Assembly: GCA_045644605.1 (NCBI GenBank)
Contig: JAZRHB010000005.1
Coordinates: 1-7,177, forward strand
Length of the DNA stretch: 7,177 nucleotides
Direction: 5' to 3'
Source of the DNA: RGIG4103 sp045644605
Lineage (GTDB): Bacteria; Bacillota; Clostridia; RUG12999
In this document: in pieces, positions 1 to 5,678 of the stretch
Layout of the letters: each line of letters begins with the position of its first letter
Position numbering within the stretch: the stretch's first letter is position 1
Position numbers and translations under genes: made by a program
Notes under the pieces: model-generated
What the model saw: the letters and a program-made list of their open reading frames with translations, nothing else
What the model was told of the DNA's origin: nothing
Databases searched by the model: none

Positions 1-67
1 CGCGAAGAGCAAGTCCGCAGGCGGCGGTGGTTTTCCCTTTTCCGTCACCGGTATAAATATGTATCAT
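1..67 (-). CDS. cobO: Cob(I)alamin adenosyltransferase, N-terminal fragment (cut by window edge)
   Basis: Only the first 22 codons are present, read leftwards from an ATG at 67-65. They encode MIHIYTGDGKGKTTAACGLA and then LR. The P-loop TGDGKGKTTAA (residues 6-16) right at the N-terminus is the hallmark of the CobA/CobO/BtuR family. These enzymes transfer the 5'-deoxyadenosyl group of ATP to the cobalt of reduced corrinoid, in the cytoplasm, making adenosylcobalamin. An AGGAGAA Shine-Dalgarno site lies a few bases upstream of the ATG (about 70-78 on the plus strand). The gene follows yraN on the same strand after 117 bases that contain a palindromic element, so it may or may not share that transcript. 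Family assignment is firm for such a short piece because the P-loop context is distinctive. Whether the rest of the gene is intact cannot be seen. Confidence 0.85.
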   Translation of the reverse strand, partial: MIHIYTGDGKGKTTAACGLALR

Positions 68-102
68 AAATTCTCCTTATATTCCCTGCCTGTAATCCCT
101 TT

Positions 103-160
103 GTAGGGAATGCCCTGTGTGGCATTCCGTTTGCGGTACGACACGCAGGTCGTACCCTAC
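103..160. repeat. 58-bp cloverleaf-like palindromic (REP/MITE-like) element
   Basis: The element begins GTAGGG and ends CCCTAC. Inside are two perfect hairpins of the same design, each an 8-bp stem with a 6-base loop. The first is GGAATGCC (107-114), loop CTGTGT, GGCATTCC (121-128). The second is GGTACGAC (135-142), loop ACGCAG, GTCGTACC (149-156). They are joined by GTTTGC and closed by an outer GTAG/CTAC stem (103-106 with 157-160). No T-tract follows on either strand, so it is not a simple terminator. It lies 24 bases past the yraN stop. The design matches what is known of dispersed REP-like palindromes, but copy number cannot be judged from one window. Confidence 0.75.
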
Positions 161-184
161 GATGGTGATTTGCAATAGTTTATT

Positions 185-541
185 TTAAAATGCATTTTTG
201 ATGTGCGTTATGTCCTTACCCAGAACTTCCACCACATCAAACCGCACGTTACCCAAATGTTTTGTTTTCATCATATAAAGTTGTGCGGTGTTTTTTATTT
301 TCCGCTGTTTTTCTTTTGTCACAAACTCTCTCGGCGCGCCAAAATCATCCGACGCCCTTTGCTTTACTTCAGCAAAAACAAGCACCTCGCCATCCATTGC
401 AATAATATCAATTTCGCCCATTTTTTCTTTGTAGTTCTGCAAAAGTATTTTATATCCCTGTTTTTTAAGATATTTTGCCGCAAGCCGCTCGCCGTCGTTT
501 ATTCCGCCGATTTTAAAAAATCCAAATATATTATTCTTCAT
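185..541 (-). CDS. yraN: YraN/UPF0102 family endonuclease-like protein
   Basis: This 118-residue protein has the full-length layout of the UPF0102 (YraN) family. GE (17-18) is followed by the AAKYLKKQGYKILLQN region, then GEID (42-45), then EVKQR (58-62). The acidic residues E18, D45 and E58 with K60 form a PD-(D/E)XK-like nuclease core. The family is widespread and often sits near rnhB or other DNA-processing genes. It is predicted to be a cytoplasmic nuclease or Holliday-junction-type protein, but its exact role is not settled. Its ATG overlaps the last 11 bases of the upstream membrane-protein gene, which ends inside codons 3-4 of yraN in another frame. No strong Shine-Dalgarno site of its own is seen, so translation is probably coupled. 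Its stop is followed by the palindromic element at 103-160. Family assignment is secure; function is inference. Confidence 0.93.
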   Translation of the reverse strand: MKNNIFGFFKIGGINDGERLAAKYLKKQGYKILLQNYKEKMGEIDIIAMDGEVLVFAEVKQRASDDFGAPREFVTKEKQRKIKNTAQLYMMKTKHLGNVRFDVVEVLGKDITHIKNAF

Positions 542-863
542 CTTCGTTTGTCACTTCTTCGGAATCTTCTTCCCCGTCAGTGGGTTCTTCCTCCTCAGGT
601 TCGGGAGTCGGTTCCGGTGTCGGCGTAGGAGTCGGCGTTGGGGTCGGGTCAGGTGTTATTCCCGTAAAATCTATTTTCGGAGGTTTTGCGTTTTTTTCTA
701 TTGCCGTATCAATTCCGTATGATGCAAAAAACACCACAAGTGCTCCTAACACAATCATAATCCAGAGCTTTCTGTTTACTCTTCTTGAAAAGATTGATGA
801 AATAAGCATAGCAACACATACGATTATTATTAAAAATGAAATTATCCCAAGTGCATCAAACAT
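531..863 (-). CDS. Small two-helix membrane protein with Pro/Thr stalk and acidic tail (hypothetical)
   Basis: I do not recognise this 110-residue protein. It has two hydrophobic helices (about residues 5-25 and 33-51) separated by a short basic loop, SRRVNRK. By the positive-inside rule the loop is cytoplasmic and both ends lie outside. After the second helix come about 15 polar residues, a Pro-Thr/Pro-Glu dipeptide run (71-89) and a strongly acidic tail (90-110). The P/T run resembles cell-wall-spanning stalks of Gram-positive surface proteins, but there is no sorting motif. The ATG at 863 is chosen because AAAGGTGG sits 8 bases upstream; a GTG at 875 would place that ribosome site inside the gene. 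A good sigma-A promoter lies just upstream (895-923). Overlap with yraN suggests co-expression. The stretch 601-652 is an imperfect hexamer tandem repeat at DNA level and could vary in length. Confidence 0.8.
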   Translation of the reverse strand: MFDALGIISFLIIIVCVAMLISSIFSRRVNRKLWIMIVLGALVVFFASYGIDTAIEKNAKPPKIDFTGITPDPTPTPTPTPTPEPTPEPEEEEPTDGEEDSEEVTNEDEE

Positions 864-894
864 ATTTTCTTCCACCTTTTATTATATTACATAC

Positions 895-923
895 ATTATA
901 CACCCGTTTGCACAACTTTTCAA
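895..923 (-). promoter_or_regulatory. Sigma-A-type promoter for the membrane protein-yraN operon
   Basis: Read on the minus strand this is TTGAAA (923-918), a 17-base spacer and a perfect TATAAT (900-895). That places transcription start near 888, about 25 bases upstream of the ATG at 863. The fit to consensus is 5/6 and 6/6 with ideal spacing. Confidence 0.75.
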
Positions 924-937
924 TATCTACTTATATA
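908..937 (+). promoter_or_regulatory. Weak candidate promoter for the YhfW-like gene
   Basis: On the plus strand TTGCAC (908-913) is followed after 18 bases by TATATA (932-937), leaving a leader of roughly 35 bases before the ATG at 978. Both hexamers are poor to moderate matches. The -35 lies within the spacer of the opposite-strand promoter, so the two would compete for polymerase if both are real. Confidence 0.3.
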
Positions 938-977
938 TTTTACATTTTTACAAATACTTTCATATGAGGTGAAAAGG

Positions 978-2417
978 ATGAATTCCATATGGACAAAAGA
1001 CATACAAATAAAAGAATTTTTCACTCTTTCGGGTGATATTTCAACCGATGCTGTAGTTATCGGCGGCGGAATTGCAGGGATTTTGTGCGCCCACCTGTTA
1101 TGCAGTCGGGGAATTGATACAGTTATTATTGAAAAAGACCGTATTTGCGGCGGACAAACAAAAAATACCACTGCAAAAATAACGTCGCAGCACGGGGTTT
1201 GTTACGGCAGGCTGATTAAACATTTCGGAGTTGATGCAGCAGCTCTTTATGCCAAATCTCACGAAGAGGCAATTTGCCGATACAAAGAAATTATCCGTGA
1301 TTTAAACATAAACTGTGATTTTGAAATTTTGCCGTCGTATTTATATGCCGTTTCAGACGGCAAAATTATTGAAAACGAATACGAGGCGGCAAAAAAGCTT
1401 GGTATTTACTGCAGAATGACAACACATACAAGCTTACCGTTTGAGACAAAAAATGCGCTTGAGTTTGAAAATCAGGCGCAGTTTCATCCGCTTAAGTTCT
1501 TAAGTAACTTAACAGAAAATCTTAAAATTTACGAAAACACTACCGCTCTCGAGGTGCGCGAAAATGCTGTTATCACAAACCGCGGCAACATAAAAGCAAA
1601 GCATATTGTAGTTGCAACGCACTATCCATTTATAAACGTACCGGGGTATTATTTTGCGCGTATGCATCAGTCCCGTGCGTATGCCGTTGCAGCATCCAGT
1701 GCGGGAAACCTTGGCGGTATGTATTACGGTGCGGACGGCGGATATTCTTTCAGAAACAGCGGCGACTGGCTTATTATCGGCGGTGGCGAGCACCGCACCG
1801 GCGAAAATAAAGAGGGCGGACAATATGCCGGACTTGAAGCGGCGGCAAAGCGCTTTTACCCCGATTGCACTATAGCTGCTCGCTGGTCGGCACAGGACTG
1901 CGTGCCCATTGACGAGTGTTTATATGCCGGACTATACGCCCCATCCACCCCTGATATGTATGTTATAACAGGATTTAATAAGTGGGGTATGACAGGCGCA
2001 ATGGTTGGTGCAACGCTAATTTGCGACCTTATTACAAAACGCGGCAGTGAATACGAAAAATTGTATTCACCATCAAGGTTTAACGTTCCGGCATCTGCAG
2101 AGCATTTCTTAACCGATGCCACGCAGTCAGTAAAAGGGCTTACAAAAAGTGCTTTTTTCATCCCGAAAACCACTATTGATAATCTTCCGAATTCACACGG
2201 CGGCGTTGTTGATGCGGATGGTCATAAGGTTGGCGTTTATAAAGACGAAAAGGGGAAAGCATATATTGTATCAACTAAATGTACGCATTTAGGATGTCAG
2301 CTTGAATGGAACCCCGACGAAAAAAGCTGGGATTGTCCGTGCCACGGGTCAAGATTTGATATTGAGGGGAATCCGATTGACAACCCTGCAATGAAACCAC
2401 TGGAAAGGATACAATAA
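978..2417 (+). CDS. FAD-dependent oxidoreductase with C-terminal Rieske [2Fe-2S] domain (YhfW-like)
   Basis: A 479-residue fusion protein. The N-terminal DadA/DAO-type domain starts with an FAD-binding Rossmann motif, VIGGGIAG (residues 27-34), with E52 at the end of the second strand. It then has NTTAKITSQHG (63-73), a stretch typical of the YhfW family. The C-terminal ~80 residues are a Rieske domain: CTHLGC (435-440) and CPCH (453-456). The predicted iron ligands are C435, H437, C453 and H456, with C440-C455 as the disulfide. No signal peptide or membrane helix is seen, so it should be cytoplasmic. The substrate is unknown; the family is annotated only as oxidoreductase. ATG 978 is chosen over GTG 969 because GAGGTG (966-971) is the ribosome site, 6 bases upstream of the ATG. 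The gene stands alone and ends at a structured intergenic element. Close to the usual ~500-residue length and apparently intact. Confidence 0.92.
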   Translation: MNSIWTKDIQIKEFFTLSGDISTDAVVIGGGIAGILCAHLLCSRGIDTVIIEKDRICGGQTKNTTAKITSQHGVCYGRLIKHFGVDAAALYAKSHEEAICRYKEIIRDLNINCDFEILPSYLYAVSDGKIIENEYEAAKKLGIYCRMTTHTSLPFETKNALEFENQAQFHPLKFLSNLTENLKIYENTTALEVRENAVITNRGNIKAKHIVVATHYPFINVPGYYFARMHQSRAYAVAASSAGNLGGMYYGADGGYSFRNSGDWLIIGGGEHRTGENKEGGQYAGLEAAAKRFYPDCTIAARWSAQDCVPIDECLYAGLYAPSTPDMYVITGFNKWGMTGAMVGATLICDLITKRGSEYEKLYSPSRFNVPASAEHFLTDATQSVKGLTKSAFFIPKTTIDNLPNSHGGVVDADGHKVGVYKDEKGKAYIVSTKCTHLGCQLEWNPDEKSWDCPCHGSRFDIEGNPIDNPAMKPLERIQ

Positions 2418-2545
2418 CGGACGGGGCTACCAAGGGCTGGTGAATTTAGATGCAGAGCGGGCGAAACGAGGTGTAATGCGACTTCTTCGCATTACACCTT
2501 GCCCGACGGCGTACACAGGTACGCCGAGCGGTGAGTAGCGTCCGT
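2417..2545. other. Unidentified structured element (possible ncRNA or mobile palindrome) in the yhfW 3' region
   Basis: The region folds on paper as a closed multibranch structure. An outer stem pairs ACGGAC (2417-2422) and GCTAC (2426-2430) with GTAGC (2535-2539) and GTCCGT (2540-2545), with GGG bulged on the left side. Inside are CGGGC/GCCCG (2458-2462 with 2501-2505) enclosing an 11-bp perfect stem, GGTGTAATGCG with CGCATTACACC (2470-2480, 2488-2498; loop of 7). Next to it is an 8-bp perfect stem, CGGCGTAC/GTACGCCG (2507-2514, 2519-2526; loop ACAG). No T-tract follows the hairpins and no good ORF is present. I do not recognise an Rfam family. It could act on either strand, or as DNA. Confidence 0.6.
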
Positions 2546-2667
2546 AGTTCAATGGCACCAATAAAAAAGAAATCCGCGGACAATTCCGCGGATTTCAACA
2601 ATATTCAAACTATTTTAATTTTTGTTTTACTTAATTTAAGATAACTGCCATTGAACGTTCTGCGCTA
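2536..2667. repeat. 22-bp imperfect inverted repeat pair flanking the eamA terminator
   Basis: The left arm (2536-2557) is TAGCG, six bases, then GTTCAATGGCA. The right arm (2646-2667) is its inverse, TGCCATTGAAC, six bases, then CGCTA. The 11-bp and 5-bp blocks are perfect (16 of 22 positions) and only the middle six bases differ. The left arm overlaps the outer stem of the element at 2417-2545. The arms bracket the terminator at 2563-2596. They are either ends of a small 132-bp element or long-range pairing arms in RNA. No target-site duplication is evident. Confidence 0.6.
2563..2596 (-). terminator. Rho-independent terminator for the EamA transporter gene
   Basis: A perfect 12-bp stem pairs 2569-2580 with 2585-2596 (core TCCGCGGA) around a 4-base loop. 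On the minus strand it is followed directly by six T residues (2568-2563). It lies 83 bases beyond the transporter stop. The plus-strand side has no T-tract, so it should not terminate the yhfW-like transcript efficiently. Confidence 0.85.
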
Positions 2668-2679
2668 AAGGCATCTGCC

Positions 2680-3546
2680 CTACACCTTCTTTTTTATTGC
2701 TACCAATAGTGAACCGTCTACCACCAACGCCAAAGCTATAAATGTACGTACCGTCAGCGGTGTACCGGTTATTATAAGTGCAACAAAAGGTGTCAAAATC
2801 GGTTTTATGAAAAACACCATTGACGCTTCCGTTGCGGAGGTTGTATCAAGCGCACGGAAATACGACCAGTAGCCTATTCCCGTTACGGCAATACCAAGAT
2901 ACAGCAGATACGGAATTGTTTGCGCCGTTATCATAGGCAGGATGTTTGTGCCCATCACAACAAGCGCAACAAGAAGAACAATACTTCCGCCGAAAAACGA
3001 AATTCCCGTTTGTATTATACCGGTTACTTTTGTAAGATATTTTTTACTTAAAATTGTATAAAGACTGAACGACAGTGCCGAAAGCACCGCAAGCACAACT
3101 GAAAGTACGTTTGTGCCGGATTTTACATCCGCACACACAATTACACCTGCGAGACACAGCAAAACAGCCAGCACCTTTTTGGGTGTGATTTTATCTTTTA
3201 ATATGAATGCCGCAAGGATGATGGTGAATACCGAGTTTGCCGAAAAAATAATTGCAATTATTGCAGGTGATGCAGCAATTAACACAGCATACTGCAAAAG
3301 CACCATACTTACGCATATGCAAAGCACGCCGAGAAGCACCATTACGGAAATATCTTTTCCCGTCAGCTTGATGTTTTTCTTTTTTATGCTTGCTATCGAA
3401 AACGGAAGTAATATTGCTCCGCCGATAAAGAAACGTATAAACGTCATTGCGACGGGCTCAACCTGTGCGGAAATCAATTTACTTACCGGTTCAAGTGTTG
3501 TAAAAACAATTGCCGTAAGAAGTATGTATAAAAATCCTTTTTTCAT
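2680..3546 (-). CDS. DMT-superfamily transporter, EamA family
   Basis: A 288-residue, highly hydrophobic protein with about ten membrane helices in two repeated EamA halves (roughly residues 1-137 and 147-286). This is the standard drug/metabolite transporter layout. Helices run near 5-24, 34-53, 66-86, 92-112, 125-140, 148-167, 177-198, 209-230, 240-260 and 267-285. The early FTTLEPVSKLI segment, the F-I-R-F at 36-39, the helix-4 region AASPAIIAIIFSANSVFT and the second-half KPILTPFVALI are typical of EamA exporters. The likely role is export or uptake of a small metabolite; the substrate cannot be read from the sequence. ATG 3546 has a G-rich ribosome site (GGGGG) about 9 bases upstream. 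A terminator lies between it and the upstream nucleotidyltransferase, so it probably has its own promoter or lives on read-through. It ends in a basic tail, IKKKV. Confidence 0.93.
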   Translation of the reverse strand: MKKGFLYILLTAIVFTTLEPVSKLISAQVEPVAMTFIRFFIGGAILLPFSIASIKKKNIKLTGKDISVMVLLGVLCICVSMVLLQYAVLIAASPAIIAIIFSANSVFTIILAAFILKDKITPKKVLAVLLCLAGVIVCADVKSGTNVLSVVLAVLSALSFSLYTILSKKYLTKVTGIIQTGISFFGGSIVLLVALVVMGTNILPMITAQTIPYLLYLGIAVTGIGYWSYFRALDTTSATEASMVFFIKPILTPFVALIITGTPLTVRTFIALALVVDGSLLVAIKKKV

Positions 3547-3573
3547 TTTATTCCCCCGTTATATTATTTCAAT

Positions 3574-3601
3574 AAAAATGCCGCTAAACAGCGGCATTTT
3601 T
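3574..3601 (-). terminator. Rho-independent terminator after the argG-nucleotidyltransferase operon
   Basis: An 8-bp GC-containing core, ATGCCGCT/AGCGGCAT, extended by A5/T5 pairs, has a 4-base loop. On the minus strand the stem ends in five T residues and starts 2 bases after the nucleotidyltransferase stop. The stem is T-tailed on the plus strand as well, so it could work in both directions. It separates the argG operon from the EamA transporter gene. Confidence 0.85.
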
Positions 3602-3603
3602 TC

Positions 3604-4341
3604 TTATTTTGTTTTAAAAATCTCATTAACCTCCGCATACGACTGTGGTGTGCCTATGTCGTAGCAATCACCTTCAAAGGTGTATGCATAAACCGGTTTT
3701 ACCTTATGAAGCCATGCAGGGAAAAATCCCGGTGCGTCGGGGTTGTTACCCTCGTCAAGATATTGTTTTACAAGCGGCACAGTTTCTTTTTTATAAATAT
3801 ATGCGGCATATGCTGCAATATTTGATTTGGGTACAGGCGGTTTTTCAACCAAATCAATAACTCTGCCGGTTTCGTCAAGAGTTACGTTTGCCATACGTTT
3901 CAAATCTTCCACGTTATTGATTTCCTTGGTTAAAATCATATCCGCATTTTTAGTTTTATATTCGTTGTAGTAATCCACAAGTTTGAATGTGAATATGTTA
4001 TCGCCAGCCATAATAAGCACGTCATCATCAATTTTCATCTGCTCGATAACAAACTGAATATCGCCAACAGCACCAAGTTTATTACTGTCATCCGTTGTGT
4101 TATCATTGAGAACATTTATTTTAAGACGTGATTTATAGGAATCTTTCCACTCTACAAAATTAGGATAGAATTTATGGTTGCTTACAACCGTAAGTTCGTC
4201 AATATCCGAAATTGTTTCAATTTCTTCAACTATATAATTGAGGATTGGTTTTTCGCAGATTGGAAGCAGTGCTTTCGGCTTATCAATTGTAAGCGGATAA
4301 AGTCTTGTTGCGTAACCTGCGGCAATTATAATTGCTTTCAT
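3604..4341 (-). CDS. Nucleotidyltransferase family protein (RmlA-like sugar-phosphate nucleotidyltransferase)
   Basis: A 245-residue NTP_transferase domain protein. The N-terminus carries the nucleotide-binding signature as GYATRLYPLT (9-18) and KPKALLPI (21-28). The classic G-x-G-T-R reads G-Y-A-T-R here, so the second glycine is alanine. GDN (113-115, D114) is a likely Mg/NTP site, EKPP (166-169) the usual product-binding loop, and YDIGTP (227-232, D228) the second metal position. Such enzymes couple NTP and a sugar-1-phosphate to form an NDP-sugar plus pyrophosphate. At 245 residues it has just the catalytic domain, with no C-terminal hexapeptide repeat. The real substrate could be glucose-1-phosphate, another sugar phosphate, or a phosphocholine-like headgroup. 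It starts 15 bases after argG, with GGAGGG in the gap, so it is almost surely co-transcribed. A terminator follows at once. Confidence 0.9.
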   Translation of the reverse strand: MKAIIIAAGYATRLYPLTIDKPKALLPICEKPILNYIVEEIETISDIDELTVVSNHKFYPNFVEWKDSYKSRLKINVLNDNTTDDSNKLGAVGDIQFVIEQMKIDDDVLIMAGDNIFTFKLVDYYNEYKTKNADMILTKEINNVEDLKRMANVTLDETGRVIDLVEKPPVPKSNIAAYAAYIYKKETVPLVKQYLDEGNNPDAPGFFPAWLHKVKPVYAYTFEGDCYDIGTPQSYAEVNEIFKTK

Positions 4342-4356
4342 TTTGTAACCCTCCGA

Positions 4357-5574
4357 TTATTTTTTACTGTTTTTTTCCTGCATCATAGCGCGGACTTTAA
4401 GCGGCAGACCGTAAAGGTTGATAAAGCCTTCGGAATCTTTATGTGAATAAAGCTCTTTACTGTCGCCGAAGCTTGCAATATCTTCGTTATAAAGCGAATA
4501 CGGAGATTTTGTTCCCGCACTTGAAATGCTTCCTTTATAAAGTTTAAGTCTTACTTCACCTGTGCAGGTTTTTGTCATTTCGTCAACCATTGCTGAAAGG
4601 GATTCACGAAGCGGTGTAAACCATTTTCCGTCGTAAACAAGTTCAGCAAATCTGATAGACGCCTGACGTTTGAACGCCTGAGTATCTCTGTCGAGGCAGA
4701 GGTATTCAAGGTCTTGAATAGCTGCGTAAAGGATTGTGCCGCCCGGTGTTTCATAAACGCCTCTGGATTTCATACCAACAAGACGGTCTTCACAGATGTC
4801 TGTAATACCGATACCGTTTGCGCCGCCGATTTCGTTGAGTTTTTCAACAAGTTTAAGCGGAGACATTTTAACGCCGTCAACGCTTACAGGTTCACCCTTT
4901 TCAAAACCGATTGTAACATATGTCGGTGTGTCAGGAGCTTTTTCCGGCGGAACTGTAAGTTTGAGAAGGTTGTCAAGCTGCGGTTCGTTTGCCGGATCTT
5001 CAAGGTCCATACCTTCGTGGCTGATGTGCCAGATGTTACGGTCTCTTGAATAAAGGTCTTTTTTGGTTACAGGAATCGGAATGTTGTGTGCTTCCGCATA
5101 ATCAACTGCGTCTTCACGGGATTTAATATCCCATATTCTCCACGGAGCAATAATTTTCATTTCAGGAGCAAGAGCTTTTATTGTAAGCTCAAAACGTACC
5201 TGGTCGTTACCTTTACCTGTTGCACCGTGGCAGATAGCTGTTGCACCTTCTGCTTTTGCAATTTCAACAAGCTTTTCTGCAATTATAGGACGGGCATGGC
5301 TTGTTCCGAGAAGGTATTTACCTTCATAAACAGCGCCCGCTTTAAGTGTTGGGAATATGTAATTTTTAACGTAGTCTTCACGAAGGTCGGCAATATAGCA
5401 TTTTGATGCGCCCGATGCTTTTGCTCTTTCTTCAAGACCGTCAGTTTCCTTTCCCTGACCAACATCACCACAAACTGCGATTACTTCATAATCGTAATTT
5501 TCGATAAGCCAGGATATGATAATCGAGGTGTCAAGTCCACCCGAATATGCTAATACTACTTTTTCTTTTGCCAC
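4357..5574 (-). CDS. argG: Argininosuccinate synthase
   Basis: The enzyme condenses citrulline and aspartate with ATP to give argininosuccinate, AMP and pyrophosphate, the second-last step of arginine synthesis; it is a cytoplasmic tetramer. The 405-residue protein has the ATP-binding N-type PP-motif AYSGGLDTS (9-17). It also shows GTSHARP (90-96), HGATGKGNDQVRFE (116-129), the 176-188 SRDRNIWHISHEG block and SRGVYETPGGT (270-280), all classic ArgG signatures. A GTG start at 5574 is chosen: it gives MAKEKVVLAYSGG at the expected position, with GGGAGG 8 bases upstream. An ATG at 5628 in the same frame lies inside the promoter and would add 18 unrelated residues. Expression starts from a strong promoter at 5607-5635 with ARG-box-like sites further upstream. 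argH is not in this window; the next gene is a nucleotidyltransferase instead. Confidence 0.97.
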   Translation of the reverse strand: MAKEKVVLAYSGGLDTSIIISWLIENYDYEVIAVCGDVGQGKETDGLEERAKASGASKCYIADLREDYVKNYIFPTLKAGAVYEGKYLLGTSHARPIIAEKLVEIAKAEGATAICHGATGKGNDQVRFELTIKALAPEMKIIAPWRIWDIKSREDAVDYAEAHNIPIPVTKKDLYSRDRNIWHISHEGMDLEDPANEPQLDNLLKLTVPPEKAPDTPTYVTIGFEKGEPVSVDGVKMSPLKLVEKLNEIGGANGIGITDICEDRLVGMKSRGVYETPGGTILYAAIQDLEYLCLDRDTQAFKRQASIRFAELVYDGKWFTPLRESLSAMVDEMTKTCTGEVRLKLYKGSISSAGTKSPYSLYNEDIASFGDSKELYSHKDSEGFINLYGLPLKVRAMMQEKNSKK

Positions 5575-5606
5575 TTGAAATTCCTCCCTTAATTTGTTAT
5601 ACTCAT

Positions 5607-5635
5607 AGTATACTAAATATTTCTTCATTTGACAA
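5607..5635 (-). promoter_or_regulatory. argG: Sigma-A promoter of argG
   Basis: On the minus strand TTGTCA (5635-5630), a 17-base spacer and TATACT (5612-5607), each 5/6 to consensus. Transcription should start near 5600, giving a leader of about 25 bases to the GTG. Its -35 overlaps a perfect TTGACA on the opposite strand. Confidence 0.8.
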
Positions 5636-5658
5636 TATGTTTTTTTACTAAAAATATT
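5629..5658 (+). promoter_or_regulatory. ruvC: Candidate ruvC promoter sharing the -35 with argG
   Basis: TTGACA (5629-5634) is a perfect -35 hexamer on the plus strand. The best -10 at usual distance is AATATT (5653-5658, spacer 18), a 4/6 match. An alternative is TATTAT (5665-5670) with a poor -35 at 5642-5647. The promoter exists somewhere here because the genes diverge, but the exact choice is uncertain. Confidence 0.4.
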
Positions 5659-5666
5659 TATTCATA
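5649..5666. promoter_or_regulatory. ARG-box-like operator, site 1
   Basis: An 18-bp site that fits the ArgR/AhrC consensus TNTGNATWWWWATNCANA at all but two positions (two left-half bases on the plus strand). It lies about 15 bases upstream of the argG -35 and over the candidate ruvC -10. AT-rich DNA gives chance matches, so this is a candidate only. Confidence 0.35.
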
Positions 5667-5678
5667 TTATTAGTTATT

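Noticed and set aside
580..972. Plus-strand open frame rich in Gly-Ser-Val repeats
   Set aside because: It is the antisense shadow of the Pro/Thr repeat gene on the minus strand, with no ribosome site and no recognisable domain.
2470..2498. Rho-independent terminator for the plus-strand oxidoreductase gene
   Set aside because: The 11-bp stem is strong but is followed by TTGCCCG rather than a T-tract, and it nests inside a larger fold.
2434..2505. Hammerhead ribozyme, suggested by CTGGTGA followed later by GAAA
   Set aside because: The first core motif should be CTGANGA, and the stems around GAAA do not join in the hammerhead order.
2536..2610. Complete tRNA gene starting at the D-arm-like sequence
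   Set aside because: No anticodon stem, T-arm or matching acceptor 3' strand follows; the sequence runs into A-rich DNA and a terminator.
3546..3604. Sigma-A promoter for the EamA transporter in the short gap
   Set aside because: A TATAAC -10-like hexamer is present close to the start, but no acceptable -35 exists at 16-18 bases; left uncalled.
5575..5628. Longer argG start at the ATG 5628
   Set aside because: The extension crosses the argG promoter -10 and spacer and the ribosome site, and adds 18 residues not found before the usual ArgG N-terminus.
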